Assembly: GCA_013396525.1 (NCBI GenBank)
Contig: VWYX01000866.1
Coordinates: forward strand, 248,001 to 312,000
Reading direction: 5' to 3'
Origin: Chaetorhynchus papuensis
Taxonomy: Eukaryota; Chordata; Aves; Passeriformes; Rhipiduridae
Length of the DNA stretch: 64,000 nucleotides
The position numbers were made by a program, and so were the translations under genes. Of this stretch, positions 14,850 through 27,820 are shown piece after piece; the stretch's first letter is position 1, and each line of letters opens with the position of its first letter. Below the pieces are notes generated by a model. It worked only from the letters and a program-made list of their open reading frames with translations. It searched no databases and had not been told where the DNA came from.

Positions 14850-15055
14850 GAATCACAGAATTGTTTGGTTGGAAAAGACCTTTAAGATGCAGTCCAGCCA
14901 TCAACCTGGCACTGTCAGGTACACCTAAATCAAACCAAGTGGCAGACCTGGCAGTCCCTAAGTGTCTCCCCAAGTGCCATATCTACATATCTTTTAAATA
15001 CCTCCAGGTATGGTGACTCAACCAGAATACTAACCAATGCTTCACAGAAAAAAGT
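14850..15055 (-). mobile_element. CR1 LINE 3' fragment
   Basis: CR1 3' end in antisense orientation. It begins GAATCACAGAATTGTTTGGT and TGGAAAAGACCTTTAAGATG, passes through TAAGTGTCTCCCCAAGTGCC, and reaches TCTTTTAAATACCTCCAGGT then ATGGTGACTCAACCAG, all characteristic CR1 blocks. The 5' part is missing as usual for this family. The last 30 bases are weakly matched, so the right edge is approximate. Confidence 0.88.
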
Positions 15056-18000
15056 TAGTCTCTGAATGAAAATATTTGACATAATTTACAAGCATGTCTC
15101 ACATTATCTCCTCTCACCTGTCTGTGCTGATAGAAGAACAGTGGGTATACATCACATCTCAGGCAACTGTTCAAGTGACCGCACCACAGGAAAGCATCAA
15201 CGCCAGCTACAAAAGGGAATGTTAGGGAAGCTTGTGTCTCCTACAAAACGCTTCAAAAAAACCCCTCTCTGCTGCAGCATGGACTCTAAACAAATGCCTA
15301 TATCCTCTCAAGGTATCTTACTTTCAAATGCAAATAATATGATGTGTAATGAAAGGGAATAAAGCCTTGTTCCCAGAAAATAAGACAACTGACTGATTTT
15401 ACCAAAGGACAAAAGAAGGCTGAAGCTCTCACTACCAGCTTTGTGTCTGATTTTTAATGCCAAAAGCTTCCTGCACTTTGTTTATGAATTTGGAAGGGAG
15501 AAATTATGAAACAAAAGTATGTTACACATTTTCTCACAAGCATGTTGCCTTCTACCTTTCCTGTGAAGATAATCTGCACAATTCAGTTTTCTGCATTTCA
15601 AGATTTTATCATCTTTTGGAGCATCAAGAAAGGAGACATTGCTGAAAACGTCTCATATTATCTAGATTAACCTCGTGCTCGCTGCTTCCCTACACAAATA
15701 AATGCCAAAATATCAAACCAAATCTTTCTTCTCTAACCTCCAAGTTAGTACTACTGCTTGAAAAAATATATTCTGTTACCGCTTGAAAAAATCAACTGTA
15801 TTCCCACCCCCTCAAACCATTCCTCTGTAAAACAGTTCATCTTAAAAATACAGTGCTGTCACCTTCCTTTTTCAGGTTTCTGCCATTGCTGTCACTATGG
15901 AAACAATCAGAACATCAGATATGTCAGTAAGCACGATTTATAAAATACAAAAGCACCAAAGGTAGATATTCTACATAAAACCCAATCAAGACAAAATTAG
16001 CATGTTAGCAAGGAAACATTGGCTTTAAAGGACTTTCAATTTCATACGAATTCCTAGGGCAATGCTGCAGTGAGCTATGGCCAAGGAGAGAGCTGCCAGT
16101 GCAGCATCATGCACGAAGTCACACAGCCAAAGGCTGCAACAAACCGCCAGGACAAAGGGTTGTAGTCAACCCTTTTCCATCCATCTAAAAAAAAAAATCT
16201 GACAGTAAAGAAAAGTCATTATATCCCCAAAACATCACACATAAGAAATATGGCAAGACATACAGGTATTTGTTTCGCTGAGCCTCAGAAATAAATTAAG
16301 GAAGACTCTTTCAGTTTGTTTTGCCTGTATCTCAATAGTGCATTCAGTCATCTTCCCCTCTGTTCAATCATCTTTGTTCATATCCACATCAGAAACAAAG
16401 GCAAAGCCAATTACTCATAGCTTCCCAACCACCCAAAGATTTAAAGCAATTCTTAGAGAAACATCAGTTATACAGCTTGGTTGGACAGCTATTCTGTTGA
16501 GTTGTAGCTTCAGGAGTGCAAAAGCAGAGTGCTTATTACCTCTGTAAGATGGGGTTCATCCAAACCCCGTATGTGCAGAAGATGCAGTTTTCCCCTGCTC
16601 CCAAAGCTCAGCACATACTTCACTTTGACATGTTGACTCAATTATAGCACTCGGGAGCCTCAAGAGAACAAACACAGCTTTTTGAGACACCTCCCTTTCT
16701 ACCACACACACACATTCCCCCCGTGCTTATTTAGCAGCTCACTGCCTTTTATCACCACACTATTCTCTCATGTGTTACACTGATGCACCTACCCACTTTG
16801 TGCTGCTGCTTTTCCTCACCTCTACTGTCTTGGAAAGTAAGCAACTACTGTACCTCAAATTCAGCTACTAAGGTTACAATACAGACAACAAAAGCAAGAG
16901 GGACCTCTTCTTGTGACAAAATAAAACATTTCAGCTCAAGAAAAAAGAGCAAGAAAACAGCTCAAACACAAGTTAGAGCTCTAGAGAACTAGGAGAGGAA
17001 CAGACATGCAGCTGTAAACCACTTTTAAAACATTATGGAACCAAGAGAATAAATGTATACTTTTCTTAAAAACTACATGGCAAATGGTAAGGCCCAGGTG
17101 CCATTCCAGGTTGGGAAGACAATTTGCCAACCAGTCAGTGCTGCATGGCTGACCCTGAGACTGCCTGCTGTCTTTAGCACTTGGCTGAAGGATTTCTGCA
17201 CATCTACTGCCTTTGATGCTTCATGCACACAGAGCAAATTCCCTTACATTCAGAGTCCCCGAAGTAGCTCAGTAAAAGAAATAGTCTAGAGCATTCTTGT
17301 CTTAAAAGCTCTGTTTTTGACTGGCTGTCTTGAGGACAGTTGGAAATTTATCAGATTATTCACTTTTTGACACAGGACCAGCCACTTAGGGCAGCAGTTC
17401 AGGTACTCCAAGGTGGAGATAGACCCTCCCTCACTGGAAACATATGTTTTTGATTTCTAATTTCCAAAACATGAGATTACATGCTTTGTCTGAGCTTTCC
17501 TCTATTAGACCGCAGAAGTCAGATGGAATGAATTCAGACAGCAACTGCAAGGAGAGAATGATTTGGAATTCTGAACTATCAAGAAGGCAAGGAAGAACAA
17601 ACGTTATAAATTACAGAACTGAGTGAAAAGGTAGAGCAGAGGACAAACTAAGATGAATTTATTAAGTCTTTTGTGGGAGACCCCCTTCCACAAAAAGCTT
17701 CTTCTAGAAACAATGAATTTCAATGCACTATTTCCCTGTAGTTAATGACCTGAGTTCACAAAATCAGGAAACTGTATGATAGTATAGAGGACAATTCAGA
17801 GCTGGAGTTTATGTTAGCCAAATATCGGACAATTTGAAATAAGCCATTCCACCTTTCTGAAAAGTTTAAATGAAAGCTAAATTCAAATATTCATAGAAAC
17901 AAACAGTTTTTAGAAACCGACTCACACATCGTACTGTGTGAGTTTCTATCTGTTTTCTATCTGGCTCTTTCTATTCCTCTTTTTTATCAGCCATGCATGC

Positions 18001-21000
18001 CTGATAGGTTTTAGATTACCTGTGCTAAAGTATTCAATTTTTTTTTTAAAGTTAGAATCATATTTATCTGGTACTGTGGTACTTCTCATTTGTGTATGTA
18101 GCTCTCTGCCCCTCCTTCTCTGGTATCCTTTCCTGGCCTTTAAAGTGACCACAAAACACTTCACATTGAAGTCCAGGAAATAAACAATATCTACACTATA
18201 TTTTCAGTATTATCACCTATTGTACATTTCTAAGCACAATTTCTAGTACATTTCTAAGACCACAAATAGGTTACTCCAATCAGCCTGATGTTAATTACAA
18301 TGTGTCCTCTAGCAAAGACTGCTCTTAGGACCCTGAACAGCCACCAAAGTCAGTGCCACAACACCAAGGTGAAAAAAACCAAGTGATAAAGAATTTTTGC
18401 ATGCACTGTATGACTTCTGCAGAACTGAATATGTCACTGAGATCAGTAGGGGAGATCATTACAAAATCCCTTGGCATACACAGAAGGAGCTTTTATTCTT
18501 CAAGCATTTAGAAAGAAAGCCAAAGACACAGCAAACTCAGGTAAACTTTTTTCCGAATAAGAAGTCTACACCATGATTTAAGGTAACTGAGCTTACTACA
18601 TACTGACTTCCTAGCTGTAAAAAGTTGATTTTACCTTTTCTTAATACATTCATGTAAACAAGTTTTCAGCAGCCAACACGTGAAACTCTTGCCCTCCATG
18701 TGCTTTGAGAAAAAGTCAAGGGCAGGAAAACTATTTCAATATTTCCTTGTGACAGTGGATGTAACAAAAATAAAAACTGATTTTACCAGACAGTAAAACA
18801 AGTACTTTGTATTAATGGAGAAAAGTACCCTGAAATGGTCCTTAACCTCATTACATGCCCTATAAACTCAATGGCAAACCTGTGCTACGTACAAACAGAG
18901 GTGTTTCACTATCTGTGATTCCACTGAAAAATACAGGATTATGGGTCTTGTTTATAAAATGGTACACAAAGGAAGCTAATATAAAACTGGAGAGGAGAAG
19001 GCAATCCTGTTTAATGGAAAAATGCACCTGAAGTCTGAAACACACACACATTTAATCTTCTTGGGCTGTTCTTACATAGTATAACCAGAAAATAAAATTT
19101 TATCTATTACCTCTTCCCTTCTTTGCTTATCGATTGGTGAACTGAATATCATCTTCTTACTCTGGGCTTTTGGAGCTTCTTGTTAATACATTAATGACAA
19201 CAGAAAATCCACAACATTGAATAGCAAACATATGCTATTTTCTTGGACTTCCATGCATTTTCTAACACCACCCTGAACTAGAAAATACTCTTCACAGACA
19301 TGCCCAAGGTTCACATGCAGTATAATTGAGCCACAAGTGTTGAGACTGAACTTGTTTCCAGTATTCTGATACTCTGTAACAGAGCACCAAGAAGGCAAAT
19401 AAGCTTCAGAAGACCTACTTATTTTGGAAACTGACAGTGATTCTCAGTCACCTAACAGTTGCCTTCCAAGAAAATAAACAAAAACTCAAAAGTTCCTACT
19501 GATCCTGGAGGAATCAGGGCTGTTCAGGAGCCAGCAGTTAGTACTGCCTACATCCAAACATAGCTCTCTTGGAGTCCAGCAGGCCCTCTTGGGGAATCAC
19601 ACACTACAAGAACAACTGTCAAAATCAACACGTAAAACCAGGTCCCCACTGTACATGGTACACCCCAGTTATTTCAAATATCCCTTCATATTACCATAAG
19701 ACAACCTGTTTGGTAAAAATGTCAAGTAGCAAAAAAGACAGGGTAAAATGTAATTTATCACTCAGCAAATAAATTAATTCTATGAATGAATTGCATTGAT
19801 GACATTTGTGCCCTTTTTCTTTGGCATAAATAAAGCAGTTACCCTGCTGAGAAAACAGAACCTCTAAATCCAAATGAAGTTTGCCATCCATTCAGAGAAA
19901 GAGTAAGATGACAATCATGTGGCATACATTTATCATATATTTAATGCAGTTCTGGAAACTGGAGACTGTCAGCAATAAGCACAGTGTAAGAAGCTAGACA
20001 AAACAAAAGGAAACACCTGAAAGCATGACTGTTGGCAGGGAGTTATTCCCAAGGAAGAGCTGAGGAAGTAAGGACAGCATCTCAGAAATTTTTCAGACCC
20101 AACACACATTCAAAGCTACTACTTTGTGGAATCTCCCTCCTGCTCTTGCTAGTTCATGGGAAACTTCATCTCTGCCAAACAAATCAAGGGAAACTGAACT
20201 GCAAATTCCATTAACTTGAACTCTGAGAGAGCAACTCGGCTACTGTGAGTCACTGACAGCTGGGAACAATCCTGCCAACGTGGGAGAGACACCAAATTTA
20301 GTGCAATATCCACCCTCATACACTCTAGTCCACAACAGCCAGCGCATCTGAAAGGAATCACAAGGATACTACTGCTTACTGGAGAGGGAGATGTCTGGTT
20401 GAAAAAGATTCCTCAGCAGGAAGGGCCTGCATACAGCCCTATATGCCCAGAGCTCTCTGCAGAACACAACTCCTTGTTCAAATCTGGTGTTTCCAACATA
20501 GAGGTCCAAACCTTTGTCCTGTGCCTGAATTTCTGGTGTGAGTGAGGATCTCAAAAGGGGCCTTAGAAAGTTTTCCTGCAGTAAACCTATGTACTTAGAA
20601 TCACCTCCAAATCATCAGTTCTCTTGGTATGGAAAAGGAAGCAAAAATGCAGTATGCTAATTAAGGACTCCAAAGATCCCTCTGCAGAATCTACGTGTAT
20701 CAAGAAAGATATTTAAACCTTCCTGCATCACGAATCAAAGCACAAAGAAACAGATACCACCAAACAGGAGAGATGAGCAATCAGCTTCTTCCGATACCTA
20801 AAACTACATCACTAAATCCAGTGATATTTGTATCTCTGGTCTCATCAGGCTGTCTGATTAAAAAATCTGACTTGTGCATTATATATTGCTTTTGTAGCTG
20901 CACAAAGTCGCTGCACATCTACAGCTCAGCCAGTTACATAGATATGGCAGAGGGCATACAGTAACTCATTTAGAAGGGTGAGAGAAATGACAAGAGGAAA

Positions 21001-23214
21001 GAAGCAACTTGATGCAGATTCCTTAAACTACATATTTTATAAAAGCATCAGATTGGGAAATAAAGTTAAGGGAGTTTGCTTGGGATGGGGAGAGGGCTGC
21101 TTCTTTTTAAGGAATCCATGTTTTCTAGAGGACAAGCACAAAAACACGTGGATCATCCCTAACTGCCCTTACAGATTTCAACACATGAGATTTGCTCGCT
21201 TTTAGGGCCTTGTCTACAACAGTAAGCTTTAGAAGAAAAAACCCAAAATGCCATTTCCAACTCAGCTCAGTTGAACCACTAAGTCTCACATGACTTAGCC
21301 ACTAATGGCAGAAAGACCAAAAATGCTTAGCCTCAGGAGTACCATGGTAATTGCTGAACTCAACTTTATTAGAAATGATTATTCTCTACAACCCCCCAGG
21401 TACAGAGAATTATTCTTTATGATTATTTAATAAAATTACAACTTCATAACTGTAACTTCTTCCAGGACAGATCCTTACATCTACCTGCCACCTCTTAAAT
21501 TAAAATTATTCCTTGCTTGCTTGCAAATCTTTCTTCATATTGTATGCCTTGTGATTGTTCCTCACCACTTCCTGATAGAGGAAACATGCCAAACCTAACT
21601 GTAATCTTAAATTTGATACATACTGTTTCATCAAATGTCATCCAGGGACACACTTCTGACACAAAGAACTACTTCTGTAGCTGTATGCAGTAGACTACTG
21701 ATTTTAGTGTCCTTCAGTTAGAAGACTGTAAGAGTCCTTAGACAGACAGGTTTTTCTCATTGCAATCACAGAGCAAGAGAATCACAGAACAAGATCTCGC
21801 TTTACCAGACAAATTTATCTACACACAAAACGAGGAGAAGAATCTTGCCTTGCAAGGTTTCAAAGATACACACTGAAATTTAGCAAGCTGATGGTTAATA
21901 CAGTCTCATGGAAAACAGATTAATGTAGGCATTACAATATCACATATTTACTTTCATTTACCCTTCTTTAGAGTACTAATAACTTCCTATAAACAAAGTT
22001 TTGTTTGTTTCCTATAAACTAAGTTTGACACTCCTCTTAGTCACTGCACTTTTGCATGCCTGGGTCACTCAGTATTTCACTGACTGCAGGGGAAGGTTTT
22101 AAAAAACTCCTGATAAGTACTCACAGGAGAGCAATGCCATTAAACTTATTCCCCATCTTATAAATAGTCTTGTCAATTTGATAAAAGCCTGTTCAGTTAA
22201 TGCTCAGGTACCTTAGCTACCTTCAGAAGAGAGTCAATGTGGTAAACATAAAATTTGATGAAAAATTCACACAGCTGTGTAGGAAACAGGTAGTCATGCA
22301 CGCCTCTCAGCCATCCCTTCCTGTGTAGATTACAGGCTGGGTATTGTATTTTTATCACTGTTTATTTTCAGGGTCTCAGATTTCTCTAGGTCTAAATTCA
22401 GATCTGTTCAGGAGATGAAACATGCCTACCTTTCAGCTTCTCTGGCCTCCAAAGCTGCAGAATACCACACAATTTACACTAAACCAGAGTCTCGCAGTGC
22501 TTTGATGGCTGACGCTCACAGTTTTATGAGCTGGTAGATTAGACCTTCTCCACCGAAAACCTAGATACAGTTTAAGGTGACAGGTTTGGCAAGTCTGAAT
22601 TTATCAGTTCCTCTGAACATAAACCTGCATCAAAGAGGATGGAAGTTAAGCACTCACCTTTTCAGCAGTGCCTTTGTTCAGACGCCAACACACGGAGCAA
22701 AGTCAACAATGCCTGGCTCACAAGTACACCCTCCAGCTGGGGAAAAAAAAAGCAGAATGGGTCCAGATTAGAGATACACAGGAAAGAAAGATCAAAGAGT
22801 ACTTTATTTTATACACGTATGAAGAGCATTGCACAAGGGCTGTGTGACCAATCGCTTTGTTCTAAACAGAAGATATTCAATAACACAGTGCACACACTAT
22901 TGTGTCTCCCTAAAACATGTCAAGTGAAAGCAAAGGCAGTATTTCTCAATCATTGAAACCAATCCCCAAGGATATAAAAGGAAAAGCAGGAAGGGAAAGA
23001 ATATGCTAAGAAACCTTGGTTTGTTTTAAGAGTTGACAGTCCACCAGGCAAGAGAGCTCTAATTTCCATGACTATAACTGACAGAGAACTTGGCTTTAAA
23101 TTTCACATAAATACATTTCTTCATAATGAGAAAGTTAAAACATGCCCCCATAGGAAGTCCTCAATACCAGAGCTCAGACAGCAACTGAAATTCTTGTGCA
23201 GACTGCACAACAGC
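15056..23214. other. Non-coding AT-rich DNA
   Basis: No coding exon or identifiable repeat. It contains short CA runs near 16706 and 19032 and the direct repeat at 21984-22026. Confidence 0.6.
21984..22026. repeat. Direct repeat, 18-bp unit with 25-bp period
   Basis: TTCCTATAAACAAAGTTT recurs 25 bp on as TTCCTATAAACTAAGTTT with one mismatch, probably a small local duplication. Confidence 0.7.
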
Positions 23215-23350
23215 AGAATCACAGAATATTCAGAGTTGGAACAGACCCACGAGGATGGTTGAGTCCAGCTCGTAAGTGAATGGCCCATACAGGGATCAAA
23301 CCCACAGCCTTGGTGTTATTAGCACCATGCTGTGACCAACTGAGCTGATC
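23215..23350 (-). mobile_element. SINE with tRNA-Ile head and CR1-like tail (TguSINE1-like)
   Basis: Read on the minus strand, the head is a degraded tRNA-Ile. It has GATCAGCTCAGTTGGTC (box A region), an anticodon stem-loop GTGCTAATAACACC with anticodon AAT, and GGGTTTGATCCC (box B), ending GTATGGGCCA. The body reads TTCACTTACGAGCTGGACTC and the tail GTTCCAACTCTGAATATT then CTGTGATTCTG, a CR1-type 3' end. This head-body-tail plan matches the passerine TguSINE1 family mobilised by CR1. The tRNA part carries a CCA-like end followed directly by SINE body and lacks a terminator at the mature 3' end, so it is not a working tRNA gene. Confidence 0.85.
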
Positions 23351-24449
23351 TTGGGGATATGTAGAGACCACGTGCAGAAATTAAATGGAACAACATAAAT
23401 TGCTTTCTCGTAGTTCTATTTGAAAACAAAGATTCTGCGTTTTTTGCTTTGCAAAGGGAAATCCCCAGACTGGTACACTTTCCAAATTCTTTAAATAATC
23501 TCCTCAAATTAATTCCAGGGCTGCCTTCCAGCCTACAGGAATCACCCAGCAAATGCCAAGCATAGGAAAGTCCTTTCTCCCGTAAGTCAGGGTCTTGGGC
23601 AGCCTCTCCACGTGATGACTCCTCATTGTCCACCTCCACCACAGCAGAGCCCAGCAGGCAGCTGGCACCCACTCAGACAAGAGGCTACTGAGGGGATCAG
23701 TGAACCTGAACACATTTTACTATTTATCCTATTGCCACAGCCAAACAGCAGTTTAGGGTTGCTCCCCACCCATTCAGATGCAGCCAAACTGACTTTGTGA
23801 ATGGAATTTTAAGATGCATTTTATTTCATTAAGGAAAAATTCACTGCTGCCTTCCTTGACATTAAAAAAGTTTCAATCCTGTCCATGCCATCCCATCATG
23901 TGCAGGCTGGCCACACATAACACAGTCACCCACAGTCTGGGAGCTCCCTTAACCTTCACCCACCTAGATGCCAACAGAAACAAACCAACTAGACATCTAT
24001 ATCTGGCGTTAGTTTGCTCCCATTTATCTGCAGCTACAGCTTTTAAGCAGAACACAGCAAGACACCATTCTCGAAAAGTCATTCCCAAAACTTACTCACC
24101 TTTCTTCTTCCCTAATACCTTTTCAAACTGTTTGCCCAACTGTTCCTTTTTTAAACATTCTTTTCCTAAAGAAAGGCAGCATCTAAGATTGGTATGCAAT
24201 AATGTAGATTTGAATCAGCAGGAAGCATTAGGGAGGCAATATTAAAGAGTTAAGAGAGGCTGCCAGCTTGCCCTAATACCTCAAAAGCAAACATAAATTA
24301 AATGGGTAAAAGAGATTTCCAAATTATTCAATCTATTTTCATTAGAAAACCGACTCTTTGATGTTAGATTATTTCCTGAATCTTTCTACCAGTCTTCTGT
24401 ATTACATATTTGTTTTTATATATTTGTTCTTCCAATCTTTCCGTTGGGC

Positions 24450-24690
24450 AGACTATTCCATACTCTTAATATATTTTATAATCTCATTCCCTTGTTTCTA
24501 GTTATGCCCCTTCTCACTTTACTCATTTAATTAGTTTCTATCTTCCAAATATGTGCCTTTCAAATATTTGTAGACTCTTATCACATCTCTACACTTCTGG
24601 TTATCATATAGCCCAAGCAGGCATGTGTGCCTGTGGGTCCCTTGGTCTGTACTCCTTTGTCATTTGTCCCTCCACTCTCTTCAGTTCATT
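24450..24690 (-). mobile_element. Possible ancient CR1-type LINE remnant
   Basis: The stretch containing CAAATATTTGTAGACTCTTA followed by TCACATCTCTACACTTCTGG is reminiscent of the antisense of the conserved old CR1 block that encodes 'gtagactgttatcatgtcccc'. The rest is too diverged to align by eye. It could also be unique pyrimidine-rich sequence. Confidence 0.35.
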
Positions 24691-26814
24691 TATACCTGTC
24701 TAGAAACAAGAAGTTTGGGCCTGTACAGCTGGCTAGTTAACTCTCACAGTCGTTCAAGAAGGAACTTCTCTTTAATTTTTATAACCTAAACCCACATTGA
24801 TTTACCTCTTGCTACCATGACACATGTGTAAACTGATTTATCTGCTGCACAGCTACTCACTCCAAAGGTTTCTGGTGCTTGAAAACACTAGTGTTTTTCC
24901 AGTTTCACTCCTACCCTGGAGCACACACAAACACATTTCTGGTTAAACTTTTTTGACTGAATTCTCCCCAGTGCCTCTCCACAAATGAAAAATACTTTAT
25001 TCTTATATTCTCTGATTGGTTCTACTATCTCTAAGTCCTCTGTTAGTGTCTTCATCTACCTCTAATTCACTTCTAACATTCAACATCTCACAAGTTTAGA
25101 AAGACCCCAGCCTATAATAAAGGCGTAAATCCACACATTTTTTTGGTAAGATACAAGAATACAAGGACTCCACATGGCTAAATACAGTTTTTTCAGCACT
25201 ACTACATTTCAGCACTACATTTACATTTCTGTGACTTCCTATTGAGAATTTCCTACTCTCAGCCTAAACTATCTAATACAAAAGAAAAAGACCAAAACAC
25301 ACAATCTGATGTCTCTTAAGCCAGGTATGCTACACAGTTAAGCCAGTGGTGCTGTCAGAAGGCAGCAGCTGTCTCCCTTCCCTTCCCTTCCCCACACATG
25401 AACCAGCTGCACATTGCCTTTGTCGTGCTGCCACTGCCCTGTAGTGAGCCAGGTTATTTTTCAGTTTTAGATTAGGTGCACTGTGCATCTGCACAGATTA
25501 TGCAGGGACAGAAAAGTGGAACTGTGTGAGGACTTACACTGCTGAAAAATGCCCATGGGATCCTGTACTGAATTCCCACTTGTAAGCATCACCTTAGCAT
25601 CAGAAAGTAAGCCTGAAATCCTGTAACTGGGAAGTCTGCAAAAACCCAAAGACTTCTCAGAAACAGACAGAAGGAGAAACCTTCAGAGCATGTGAACACT
25701 GAAGATTTCTGCATAGTTGAGGGGACAAGATGAATTGAACACAAGGTAGATCTGTTAAGGAGCTGAATTCTTTCAAGGATTAGAAAAAAACTCGATGGAG
25801 TAAAGGAATACAAGAACACATTGTTTACTGGAACTTTTTCAAAAGATTTGGTCAAGTCCTTCACAAAGGGCTACTCAAGTCACTGTGCAGGCAAGAAGAA
25901 CAAAGTACTGTCACAAGCGGGAAACTGGCAAAAAGAAATGAAACAAGAATCACTGATCAGTTTTGAGCGTGGAAGAAGGGTATTTGGGGAGCTCTCAAAG
26001 ATTAGCATCTATTTTCTTTCAGGCTGTTATTAAATAATTGCAAAAGAAAGCAAAAACTGAAATAAAATTTCATCTGGACACAACTTGAGCGAGGTAGGTT
26101 GAATACACAGAATGTGTATTATTTTAGGAAATTCTAACAGACAGAACTCTTGGGCAGTCCGGGGCCACAGCAACAAAGCAAATGAGAAAAAAAAACAGAA
26201 AGAAAGGGAGGTCTTTAATTATGATCTATAAATTTCCTGTAGTTATTCTGTAAGAATTTGTTGTCTGTCAGTGAAAACAGTCATTTGATCAGCACTGTAA
26301 AAAAAGTAAATAAGATGCTTAGGAAAAAAAATAACATTATATATATATTAGCATTCTCTAACATACACTTTCTAAACCTGTATCTTCACCTTTAATGTGT
26401 TTAAGTCCAGCTTGACCGAAGCAATATTCAGCAGAAAGAAAAATCCTCAAGAAAATTCAATTTAAATTACCATGGCAAAGAATACGACTAAAATTGAAGG
26501 GAAACTATAAAGAAACTATTTCAGTACCCTTGAAATCATAGACAACAGGCTTGGAAGAAAATTCTTTCAGGTGTGATCAGTGATACCTAAAGCATTTCCA
26601 ACACATTTGCCTGAGATCTCTGCTAGCACCCTCCAGGACAGAGTATCCAGAAGGTTTCCAGGCAGTCCAGTCTATTGCTTAACTGCTGGTGCTGTTGCAA
26701 AGCTTTTGCTGAGTTCTAATTACCCAGTTTAAGCCCTTTACTTCTGGGCTGAATGAACATAGAAGAGAATTTTTTTTCCTCTTTGCAGCACACTGAAAAT
26801 TTTAAAAATTATTT

Positions 26815-26965
26815 TAACTTCTCCAGCCTGAATAAATCTGATTGTTGCATTCTCTCCTTGTAGGTCGTCTTTTCTTTGCTATTGCTTTCTCCTGAGCTAC
26901 CACTTGGTCCTCATCTTTCCTCAAATATGGTGTGCAAAAATATCTGCAGCAGTCCACTGTTCTAG
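26815..26965 (-). mobile_element. Ancient CR1-type LINE remnant
   Basis: This segment resembles the antisense of the old amniote CR1 3' region. TCTCCAGCCTGAATAAATCT and TCTCCTTGTAGGTCGTCTTT are followed by CATCTTTCCTCAAATATGGT and GTGCAAAA, corresponding to the usual 'CATCTTTCCTGAAATGTGGTGCCCAGAA' region. Divergence is high, so this is a fossil copy; the edges are approximate. Confidence 0.55.
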
Positions 26966-27535
26966 AACACAGGAGAGAGAAAGACTACAACAGTCCTACA
27001 TAATCTGAGTTCAGACTGGAGCAATCCAGGTTGGTTTCTTCCAATGATCAATCTTCCATAAGACAGAAGTGAATATTCTAACACTTTCTCCAAAACAACT
27101 GATTAGGTACTAAGAACAGAACACCGTATGACACATATCACTTCTGACTGGATACAGCATTCTCTTCTCCTTTTCTGTTTTTCATCAGTGCATTCTATGC
27201 CTCAAAGTAAGCCAGAAAGGAGACTGGCTGTTATAATAAAATGATAATGATATCAAAGAAACAAAGTAACAAAATGACAGTCAGCAACCTTTCTTTAACG
27301 TATTTGTGCATGGACATATGACATCTGAAAGCCATCACACAGTAATTAGAACAATACTTTAAAAAGTCACCTACTGTTAAAAACAAGAAACTGTATTTTG
27401 TGACCAAATCGTTGAGAAAACTTTGTATCATTTGTTTCAACTATATTCTCACTTCTGTTTACATTACAGCACACACCAAAAGGCTTCAGCCAAGGTTAGG
27501 ATTGTTGCATATTACCTATCTACCCAAACACCCTT

Positions 27536-27820
27536 TTTACAAGGGCATGTAGTAATAGGACTTGGAATGGCTTTAAACTGAAAGAGGGCAGGTTTTGTTC
27601 AGATATTAGGAGAAAATTCTTTACTATGAGGGTGGTGAGGCACAGCAACACGTCATGCAGAGAAGCTGCAGATGCCTCATCCTGGAAGTGTTCAAGCCAG
27701 ATTGGATCAGCTTCAAGCAACCTGGGCTAGCAGAAAGGTGTCCCTGGTCATGGCCGGAGGGCTAGTAACTAGATGATTTTTAAGGTCTCTTCCAACCAAA
27801 ACCACTCTAGGATTCAACTG
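27536..27820 (+). mobile_element. CR1 LINE 3' fragment
   Basis: A 5'-truncated CR1 retrotransposon tail in sense orientation. Diagnostic blocks in order are GGACTTGGAATGGCTTTAAA, TTCAGATATTAGGAGAAAAT, GAGGGTGGTGAGGCACAGCA, CCTGGAAGTGTTCAAGCCAG, and the terminal TTTTTAAGGTCTCTTCCAAC before CACTCTAGGATTC. It matches the standard avian CR1 3' UTR, including the near-terminal TTCCAACC and ATTC-type end. It encodes no protein; the 66-codon open frame on the other strand is a shadow. Confidence 0.92.

Larger units (their letters stand above)
23351..27535. other. Non-coding AT-rich DNA with probable old CR1 fragments
   Basis: Besides the possible ancient CR1 pieces listed separately there is a CCCTT-rich stretch at about 25374-25392 and a short TA run at about 26338-26351. 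The 143-codon plus frame at 23814-24245 is unlike any protein I know. Confidence 0.6.

Noticed and set aside
23281..23350. A tRNA-Ile gene
   Set aside because: The cloverleaf is degraded and is followed directly by SINE body and CR1 tail, with a second diverged copy at 37462.
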